From Saposhnikovia divaricata (taxonomy: Eukaryota; Streptophyta; Magnoliopsida; Apiales; Apiaceae), in contig CM071598.1 in NCBI GenBank assembly GCA_036435485.1, positions 196,023,148 through 196,087,147 of the forward strand: DNA of 64,000 bases. Reading direction: 5' to 3'. A program made the translations under genes and the position numbers. Numbering within the stretch: position 1 is the first letter of the stretch; every line of letters starts with the position of its first letter. This document shows, in pieces, positions 55,870 to 64,000 of this stretch. The notes beneath the pieces were generated by a model. That model was not told the DNA's origin. It did not search any database and saw nothing but the letters and a program-made list of their open reading frames with translations.

Positions 55870-58371
55870 TGTTAACTCGTATAACTTGTAGAAGGGGGGG
55901 TTGAATACAAGTTATATAATCGTGTCTGATTTTTGCTTGATTATATGAACAAGAATAAACGAATGAATCAAACTTTGTTTGTATTAAAATAATCAAATAC
56001 AAACTCTACCAAAGGTGTACAATACCTTTAGCAGCTGCTGACAATATAAATCTCTCTCTCTCTCTCTATTTGTTTCGAACTCTCGAATACAAATCTTACG
56101 AACTCACTCGCTTACTCTCACACACTTTTTACAATGATATAGAGAGAGTATTTATAATGCTACCTATCAACTAATAACAAAATTATAATCTATCTATGAC
56201 AATGTTCTGCCTTCCAGTTGATAGTTTCCATCAATAGAAAATTCGTTTCCTTCACGATATCTTCTTGCTTGTTTTCCAAAACAACGATCCTGTTTTATAG
56301 CACTTGCCAGTTTCTATAGCATCCATAATGACATCATCAGTAACATGACTGACATCATCAGTAATGATAAATGGATTTTATATCCATTTAGAGCATTCTA
56401 AATCGGCTTAAATTGATTGCTTTGGCCTCAAGTTTGTGGTAGTTTTGATGTGTTTTGCTTAATTGTGCAGGGTTGAAGAAATGTCGATTAAAGGTGTAGT
56501 TTCCGTCGTTATTTGGAGTTGATTTATGATATGGAATGAAGAATGGAGGCTAAGGTCAACTACCAAGAAGTATACAAGTCATTAAGGATGAAAGACGGAA
56601 GCTCATGCAAAAGGAACGGAAGAAAAAGCTTAAAAATCGAAGAAAAATCAATTTTCGCAGATCGGGACCAAGCCAGGAGCCCCAATTGGCGCCCCAGCGC
56701 TGTTTTATGCAGATTGAGCCAGTGCTTCAGGCGCGGTTGGCGCCTCTGGCGCGGCGGCGTGCTGGGGAAAAATCAGCCAGAATTTCTGATTTTTTTTGGC
56801 CATATCTTGAGTTCTAGAAGTCCGTTTTGGACGATCTTACAGTCCACGCGAAGCTAACGAGATTCTCTATCATTCTAAAGTGGTCCAGATGTCCACTTTA
56901 GAAATATTGAAGAAAAGTCAACTACGAATTTTCCTTAAAAACAGAATCAGTTTAGGAAACGTATTATATGCCGAACTGCAGAAATTCAACTTTGACAAGG
57001 AAATTGCTATAATTCCTACTTCTAATAAGTATGGTAATTGCTTTGGGCGGTTAGAACATTCCAGAATCAGATCTACACAAGGAATTTGCAATTCTATTCT
57101 CATTCAAGAACGGAAATTGCCAATCTTCTATTCCAACTCTAAAAAGGCAATTGCTTGGTGGACAAGACTTCTAGAGCCTATATAAACACATCCTACCATT
57201 GTAATTTAGTAGACGATTAGATATCAATTACTTAGGATTATTTGTATCTTTTTATACTTTGTTTTTATCATGGTTTCATCAGATCCCATGATGACGAGAA
57301 GTTCAATTATGAACTAATCGTTGTCATGGGATTCTAACGGATTTATTTATGTAGCTTAGTAGTTTGATTACTTTAAAGATTTATGTGTAGTGAATTCTTG
57401 ATATCCTCGTATGGTTGTGATTCATGAGTTTAGATGCGTTATGAACATCTAATTTGTTAATCTCTTGTGAAGCGAGAGTGGATCTTGAGATTTAGAACTT
57501 GCCATGCTAGCATAGGATAGGTTGATGTTTTAACATCGTGATTTGTGGCGTAAATAGAGATATTATGCTGCCCTATGTGATCTTAATAGACAACTTGTCC
57601 TTCAACCGTTATGTTTTCAAATCTTATAGAGATATAGGGTCTAAACATAATTGGTGTCTATTCATCTTCTATCTCTTTTGTGGATGTATGATTAGTTTGG
57701 TGTTTGTATACCGAGAGGTAGCTTATACTTGTTCCGTGTTGTCTGATCAGATATCATAACCATCACATGCATTGATTAAAGGCATCAACTCTAAGCGAAG
57801 TAGTTAATGAAGTTAGGATTCCATGTTTTCTCTTGCAGACGTAATTAGAATTCAATTCTTGTTAGTTTGTTAATTCTTAGTTTTATTAATTTGTTTCTTA
57901 GTTAATTATAGTTAATTAAAATCTTGTTATTTGTCTTAGCAGTGCATAATAACCATACATTGTTGCATAGGTACAAAACTGAATTAAAACCATAACCAGA
58001 TCTCTGTGGGAACGAACTCAACTTTATTCTATATTACTTGTGACCACGTACGCTTGCGTGATTTAGTGCAAACAAGTAACATGACTGATATCAGGATTTC
58101 CCATTGCATCAGGATCTGATTATCCATTCAGTATTTGATCAGGATCTGACTTAATGTATCAGGATCTGCTCCTCTGTTCCTGACATGTAGTCCCCGATAC
58201 ACTGTTCCTGACATGTAGTCTCTGACGCACTGTTCCTGACTAAATTCTACAGATTACTGTTTAACACATATATCCTAAACAAAGTGTTAAATCCTTTATA
58301 AGATCAGGATATACAAGAAGTATTAGAAAATTTTTATTCTTAACATCACAACTTATGAATTATTCCTAACA
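55870..58371 (-). repeat. 3' LTR of the Sirevirus-like element, split by a solo LTR
   Basis: TG...CA ends. Without the inserted 1,710-bp solo LTR and its 5-bp duplication it is about 787 bp. It includes a CT microsatellite near 56052-56070 and, at 58090-58245, repeated ATCAGGATCTG (four times) and CTGTTCCTGAC (three times), which may act as LTR promoter repeats. Confidence 0.75.
56365..58074 (+). mobile_element. Solo LTR of an Athila-type element
   Basis: 1,710 bp starting TGATAAATGGATTTTATATC and ending AGTGCAAACA, flanked on both sides by AGTAA (56360-56364 and 58075-58079). There is no internal region, so it is the product of LTR-LTR recombination. Its ends match the Athila LTR 48240-48990, and a middle piece matches 61644-62344 in reverse. 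Short frames inside are not genes. Confidence 0.93.
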
Positions 58372-58384
58372 ATCTCCCCCTATT
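58372..58384 (-). other. Polypurine tract of the Sirevirus-like element
   Basis: On the minus strand AGGGGGAGAT directly precedes the LTR start TGTTAGG. Confidence 0.8.
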
Positions 58385-58813
58385 TATGCTTTAGAATCTG
58401 AAGCATAAATCTAAGTTGTAGATGTCAAAACATATAACAATACAACCAGAATAGAATTTATGAATTCAAGATAATGAAGTAAAGTACCTCCTTCTTCAGA
58501 TGTAGACATGTATCTAGTACTTAGAAGAAAGAATTCAACTATTTGATGCTTCTTTTCCTTTACCACTCCCATGATGAAATTTACCAACTCTGTCACCCTT
58601 AGTTCTGCTCCCAGTCTGTTTATCTCCCCCAGTCTGTTGTTGTTGTTATATCTGAATTTTCTTTATCTCCCCATTTTTGACATCAGCAACATTAATTCCA
58701 AGAGATTCAGTAACAGAACAAATGAGATTCATCAGAACTGCTTGATTTTCCATAATAGTGACTTGGTTATTTTCAAGAATTTGAAGTCTCGATTGAATAT
58801 CACTTTGAGATTT
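58385..58813 (-). pseudogene. C-terminal remainder of the Sirevirus extra frame past a stop
   Basis: Past the TAG at 58814 the same frame stays open for about 50 codons with a coiled-coil-like stretch (SRLQILENNQVTIMENQAVL), then stops near 58650. A GGGGGAGAT word recurs near 58610-58680. This suggests that the 822-codon frame has lost its natural end by a point mutation. Confidence 0.55.
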
Positions 58814-61643
58814 CTAAATGTCCTTAAGAATTTCAGAATTGACTTCAATGTCGGAAGTGCTTGTTGTTTCTTCAGATTCAGATTCAGAAAAAACATTATC
58901 TTCAAGTCTTATAGAAGAAATTGCCTGTTGAGAATGATATTCAAGTAATAATACTTGAGTAGAAGTACAAACATCTTCATCTTTCTGATCTGGAGCTGAA
59001 ATATGATCATCCTGTCCTTCACTAGTATTCTGTGTACTAACATCTACAAATCCTGACTCCTCCTTAGATTGATCAGATATTGTTGATGTTTCAATTCTAG
59101 CTGAAATTGGAAGTACAAACAAAGGAATACTGGGATCATTAGGAATTTCTTCTGGTACTGGTTTAGTAGAAGTTCGTCTTAGCCTTTCACCTCTTCTGTT
59201 AATGATCTCTGCAAGCCTTTCTTTCTGTTTCTGAGCTTTAACTTCTGGCTTTGCATTGTGATGTGCTAAGTCATGATTCTCATACATCTTGATAAAAGAA
59301 TAAGTACCAGCATCCATACCAAGATTTTCAGACCAAGATTCAGGAAAAACCTGATCCCAGAAATCAAACGATGGTGGTTTCCTAATTTTCTCTCCCTCAC
59401 TATGGAGTTGATCATCCATACCCTCATTCTCACTTTGACTATCTAAAGTCAACACTCTTTCTACCTCTCCTTTTGCCTGGTCAGGAGCCAGCCTCTCTGT
59501 GTGTGGATCTATGTCCATCTTTTCAAGTGTACCACTCAAATTTGGATAAGTGCTCTCATGACCTACAGAAAAATAGGGGTTAGAAGAAGTTTTTATACCT
59601 GAACTCACATGGAGAGAGGGTTCCTCATATGGCATGGGGCTTGAGATTTTCTCCAAGGAGTGAGCTGTTATAGTCTCTGAATCCTTACAAACATCTACTT
59701 CCTTTCTAGAGAATACAGGCTCCAGTATACCACTTTCAGGTTTTACACTAGACTCTGATGTCTTCAGTAATACTTCATTAGACACCATAGCTAATATGTC
59801 ACCGTCTTTAAGTGTTGGTTGCTGAGACACACCCTCAAGGTGGATAGACTCAGAAAGAACAATATTGGTTTGATCTTCAGAAAAATCAATCAAAGTCATT
59901 CCTCCTATATCATAGGGTTTCTTACTTGCAATTTGAGTCATCACAGAAGACTTTTCACCATCATCAATCACAGTTCCTGAGTCATCCAACCTCTGACTAG
60001 ATGGTTCTTGTGTTGCAGTGACTGTGATATAATCTATTTTACTATTCACCACTTGCACAATAGTATCTTCTGTTGACTGCTTCCCTCTATCAACTACCTC
60101 CTCTTGTTCACCTTGAGCTGAAGCATCTTCAACAATGACATCCTCATCAAATAGATATGTATGAAGTGATTGAAGTGCAACATGCTTAGGAAGTCCAAAT
60201 TTCTTGTGTAACTCCTTTCTGAATGATACATAGAAGTATGTCTTCATTAAATCAAGCCTTTGATGTAACAGTCCATATTCTTCAGGAAATGAAAGTTTGG
60301 GAACTCTTTCAATCAAAAAATATTGAACAGGCCTGGAAAGCTTCACTTTCAGAGAAATAAATTCCATAGCCAATATGTATGTCAATGTAGTTTCACATGA
60401 AGAATTAAGATCCAGATCTCTCTTGCCAGATACTGACATGGATATAGCATTATTTGTAGAGACCTGCATAATGTTAGTTGGACTTGACACTGTGTGTGTA
60501 GGTGACAAATGAATCTTTCTCCTTGTTCTCCTAGTATAGTGAGCAACAGATTTGTCTTGAGAAGACTCAAGAGGTGTAGACACAGAAGTGATCTTGGGAT
60601 GAGATCCTCTTTCAATAGACACAGTCTTTTGAGAGACAGTATCCAGTATCTGTTTTCCCTTTTTAAGAACTACAACCTTTTGAGAGACTGTAGCCTGGCT
60701 GTGACTAGGTGTTCCATCCCTTTGTCCTAGCTTAGAAAGTTGAATTGCAGCCTTTAATTCTGCTCTCTCAGCAAGAGATATATTATCATCATCTTTACTA
60801 GAACTACTACTTGAAATAACAAATCTTCTCTTCCTTACAACTGATGTCTTTTGAGAAACACCAGAGGTTGGCTTCTTTAAAACAATAGGCTGTGGATCAA
60901 AATTTGGTTCTAGAATTGTTTCAGAGACTGTAATGTTTTTGGTTACTTGGGTAGACATAGGGGGGTTCTCCTCCAATTGAGATTCCTGAGTCATTTCACC
61001 ACCAAAGAAAGAAGAATTATAGATAGTAGGAAGATGAGTTCTTAGAAGTACCTGAACATGATTTGGATAGTGTAAAGCAGGTATTTCATCTAGATTCTTT
61101 TCACTGTCCTTCTTTGTAATGTCAGAGAAGATTCTCTTTTGCTGTACATAAGAAGAAACACAATACTCTCTACCAAATCTAGCTTCAACATCAGGAATGA
61201 AATAGTTAATAAACAGTTGCATGAATCTGTGATAATAAACCATATTCCTGTCATGATCTCTTGACCCAAGTTTTATACACATCTGACTTAAGATAATGTG
61301 ACCAAAATTAATTACTCTTTATAAAGCAAAGCATATGCAATATGTGATGTAACAGTTGTAATTTGTTGAAAAGAACTACATTTACCAGTAAAGCATTTAG
61401 CAATTTGATCAAAGAAGAAAGACCATTCTTTTCTAAGAAAAGATCTATTTAACTGGCTCATGTTATCTAGAGGTCCATCATAACCTAATTTAGATAACAT
61501 AGTTCTCACATCATCATCAGATGGTACATTCTCATAATTTGTACTAACAGGTAAGCGATGTACTGAACTAATAACAGATTCAGTAAGATCAAATGAGTCT
61601 TGTCCTAAGTGTAGAACAATCTTACCTGATTGACTCTGAGTAG
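58814..61643 (-). pseudogene. Long extra ORF of the Sirevirus-like element, envelope position (broken)
   Basis: An 822-codon frame (58814-61282) is preceded, after a frameshift near 61316, by about 110 codons running up to the Athila LTR at 61644. The N-terminal part (LNRSFLRKEWSFFFDQI, then VYYHRFMQLFINY) recalls a large family of uncharacterised proteins linked to retrotransposons in asterid genomes, from memory. The middle is low-complexity, rich in Ser, Thr and Glu, with basic patches (VRKRRFV, RRTRRK). A compact segment follows near 310-390 (KLSRPVQYFLIERVPKL). No clear signal peptide or membrane segment is seen, so despite its position I do not call it an envelope protein. Confidence 0.65.
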
Positions 61644-62344
61644 TGTTACGACCAAACTCAACACGCAAGTGCACGTGATCTCAAGTAATATAGATAGCAA
61701 ATAAGATTCGTTCCTACAGGGACTCGTTGTATTGTCTAGTTAATTCACTCACCAATGTATGATTATTATTCGATGCTACGACAAATTAATAATTGGATTT
61801 TTGTTTATCACTACAATTACTCTAAGATTTATAACTAATTATCAACTACTTGACTAAGAATTATGTCGAATTACTTATGCGAATAAAACATGGGATTTTA
61901 ACTTCATTAAACAATCCATCTATAGTCTCCACTTCTCTAGCCTTTTCATGTGATTTGTTAATACCTGATCGAATACACAAAACTGATATATGTCAACCTT
62001 CGTTGCACAAATACCATCCTAAATAATATCCACAATAGATAGAAATCACTTAGTCTCCCAATTATGCCTAATCTCCATATGTCTATAAAAAATTGAAACA
62101 TAATGGTTGAAGTACAAGCATTCAATTGATCACATAGTCGTCATAAAACGGTTAGAGTTACGACACTAATTATGAATGATATTCTCACGCATAAACCTAT
62201 GCTAGCATGACAAGTTCTAAACTCTTAGATCCACTTTCGCTTCAATAAGAATTAACACACAATTACAGGAGTTAGCTACTCTCCTATAACGAATTAAATC
62301 AACCATGATAGGATATCACATCAATCATACTATAGGCATCTAGA
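61644..62344 (-). mobile_element. Athila-type LTR fragment, minus strand
   Basis: On the minus strand it ends ACTTGCGTGTTGAGTTTGGTCGTAACA, related to the end of the solo LTR (TTGTGACCACGTACGCTTGCG); AGAACTTGTCATGCTAGCAT matches the solo LTR near 57495. It interrupts the Sirevirus frame at one end and is itself cut by a CACTA element at 62345. Confidence 0.78.
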
Positions 62345-63390
62345 CACTACAAGAAAAAGTTCAATAGACATCACAGTTTAGACATCGGTCGTAAATGCCA
62401 CTGATGTTAAAAGATGTAATAACATCATCCCGTATTAAACTAATGTCTTTGTTATTTTTTGACATCACTGTTTTTAAAACTGATGTCTAAAGTCACTCTT
62501 TAAAAAATGAAAAAATGCGCCTTTGATTTTGTTTTCCCCCTTAGTGAAAATTTCATCCCCTAAATCAAAATTCCCAGCCCCCTTAACCAAATAAATCAAA
62601 ATTGCCCCCCTAACCAAATATTCTCCCCGCCCATACACAATTATTGTACTCTTCAGACAAATTAAACTAAACCAAAAACTAATTAAACAAAATATTCTCA
62701 CCTCTCTCTCAGACACTCACTCTCAACTCATTCTCTCTCTCTCTCGATTTTCTCTCTCGACTCACTCTCTGTCTCGATTGAATCTCTCTGGCTCATCTCT
62801 CACCACCACAAACTCACCTCCACCACCACAATCGATTTGTTCGAAAAACACAATTCACAAAAATAAACCGACACACTCTTACAATCAGAACCCTAATTGA
62901 ACAAGAACAACACATCAAGAACAACTGACGAAGAACCCTAGCTCGATTTGTTCCTCAATACTTAGTTCACGAAGAAAAGCTCGAAGTCCTAACTCGCCAT
63001 GAATAGATAAATTTGGTCCGCGACTTGTTCGATTTTCTATTCTCTTTGCTTGATTTGCTCTTCAGTTAGTAAGAGTATCTACCTAATTCAGGTAATTGCT
63101 CCATTTATTCGATTTTTAAGCTTTAATTGGGTTAATTATAATTTGGTTTGTTTGTATATATTTTGTTTGGGTTGTTGTCTATATTATTTGATTTAATTAG
63201 GTTAATTTTAAATTGGTTTGTACATATATTTGTGAACTGGTTTGTATCAGTATTAATCGCTTTGATTAGGTTAATTTTAAATTAGTTTGTATACGTGTTT
63301 GATTAGGTTAATTTTAAATTAGCTTGATATATGTGTGTGTGCCTGTTTAATGTGTGTGTATTAATGCATGTATGACAATGGATGTGTTGA

Positions 63391-63625
63391 TTACGGGAAT
63401 GGTGGCATGCTGGATTTCACTTGACAACCGAAATAGTTGGGCCGACGATATTGTCATTGCCGTTTGCTTTCAGGGGAATGGGATGGGGACTTGGGTTCGT
63501 TTCCTTGACGTTAATGGGAGCTGTTACTTTCTATTCTTACTATCTCATGTCTCTTGTGCTTGAGCATTGCGAAAAGTCTGGTCGTCGACATATCCGTTTC
63601 AGGGAACTAGCGGCTGATGTACTAG
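63391..63625 (+). pseudogene. Exon fragment of a GABA transporter 2-like amino acid permease
   Basis: In the frame of 63421 the sequence reads EWWHAGFHLTTEIVGPTILS, then LPFAFRGMGWGLGF, VTFYSYYLMSLVLEHCEK and RRHIRFRELAADVLG, ending at a GT donor (63626). This closely resembles the first two membrane segments of plant probable GABA transporter 2, a plasma-membrane amino acid/auxin permease. Upstream the frame meets a TGA at 63388 with no AG acceptor nearby, and no first exon is visible. That fits a captured piece of a gene rather than a working one. Confidence 0.78.
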
Positions 63626-63649
63626 GTAATTTACTTTCGATTTATATTT

Positions 63650-63872
63650 ACATAATTTATGCTTGTTTGGCAAATCCGATAGCTTGCTGAAATGCAGTTC
63701 AATTGAAGTTTTAGCTGATTATTTATAGATGATATGTTTTCAATATAGTAGAATTTTAAGTGTGTACGGGGAGAGGGAAGTGAGGACTCGAACACATGAC
63801 TATGGTCATGAAAGAAAGGGAAGAAGCTTTGTGGCTTTGCCAGTTGTCACTAGGCTATCATTGAATCCTTAA
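63650..63872 (-). mobile_element. tRNA-derived SINE (probable)
   Basis: On the minus strand TAGCCTAGTGACAACTGG (63840-63857) resembles an A box and TGTTCGAGTCC (63784-63794) a B box of RNA polymerase III promoters, about 45 bp apart as in tRNA-derived SINEs. The ends are not clear and the coordinates are approximate. Confidence 0.5.
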
Positions 63873-64000
63873 TTTTAGTTGTGTTATAAGTTGCCAAACA
63901 TATCATTAGATTCTATGTTCCTCACGACAAAAGCTAAATTTTCTTCCTTCTGCCTATGAGAGCAATTGCGAAAATCATTTCACCTACAGAGAAGTGAAAA

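Larger units (their letters stand above)
55870..61643 (-). mobile_element. 3' part of a Sirevirus-like Copia element
   Basis: On the minus strand: a long extra frame, the tract AATAGGGGGAGAT, then an LTR starting TGTTAGGAATAATTC and ending TACGAGTTAACA. A GGGGGAGAT tract before TGTTAG and a long frame between pol and the 3' LTR are Sirevirus traits. The upstream part of the element is cut off by an Athila LTR at 61644. Confidence 0.7.
62345..64000 (+). mobile_element. CACTA transposon, left end, running out of the window
   Basis: Starts CACTACAAGAAAAAG after AGA. Subterminal repeats follow: GACATCGGTCG, GACATCACTG and ACTGATGTCTAAAG. A CT-rich leader-like region (62700-62860) comes next, then a captured exon and a SINE. 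The other end lies outside the window, so I cannot prove that everything to 64000 is inside the element. Confidence 0.75.

Noticed and set aside
63354..63563. 69-codon frame overlapping the transporter exon
   Set aside because: Shadow in another frame; the transporter-like reading is in the frame of 63421.

Overview
This window is plant nuclear DNA, almost certainly from a eudicot and possibly an asterid; the species cannot be told from the sequence. The evidence is the repeat content: Tat- and Athila-lineage Ty3/Gypsy elements, a Sirevirus-like Copia element, CACTA elements, Helitrons with CTAG ends, a Mutator-like MITE and a tRNA-derived SINE, in AT-rich DNA with no bacterial features. I find no complete host gene. 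The only host-derived coding piece I recognise is an exon resembling plant GABA transporter 2, at the right edge inside a CACTA element.

Layout. (1) 83-23069: a Tat-lineage Gypsy element on the minus strand, with 495-bp LTRs that read as identical and an AATAA target duplication. Its gag-protease-pol frame is split by (2) 8018-20259: a 12.2-kb element with no intact coding region, 4.05- and 4.15-kb LTRs, a tRNA-Met primer site and a CCAGT target duplication (a LARD-type non-autonomous element). (3) 23075-25002: AT-rich sequence with no recognised content. (4) 25003-29310: one end of a CACTA element, then a decayed Copia element whose two 293-bp LTRs face in opposite directions. (5) 29311-33717: AT-rich DNA with MITEs, including a 388-bp foldback element with a 9-bp target duplication. 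(6) 33723-44737: a second, older Tat element on the plus strand (target duplication CCCTG), with decayed pol, no protease, and a Helitron inside its antisense gene. (7) 44983-48239: Helitrons lying against each other in both orientations. (8) 48240-52557: an Athila element truncated in reverse transcriptase, followed by a TGACGTGGCA minisatellite and an array of about 176-bp satellite units. (9) 55870-61643: the 3' end of a Sirevirus-like Copia element on the minus strand, with an Athila-type solo LTR inside its LTR and a long extra open frame upstream of it. (10) 61644-64000: a piece of Athila LTR cut by a CACTA element that carries a GABA-transporter-like exon and a SINE.

The most interesting system is a gene carried antisense between pol and the 3' LTR of each Tat element. 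In the first element it is intact: its own TATA box, three exons joined by short GT-AG introns in correct phase, and about 563 codons giving a domain like that of the putative gypsy-type transposon family, then a basic stretch, a coiled coil and an acidic tail. The second element has the same layout, a phase-1 intron at the equivalent point, and damage by frameshifts, a stop codon and the Helitron. The pair suggests a conserved antisense accessory gene of Tat elements whose role is unknown. Element boundaries are well supported by target duplications, LTR ends and priming sites; lineage names rest on motif recognition by eye, and no database search was run.
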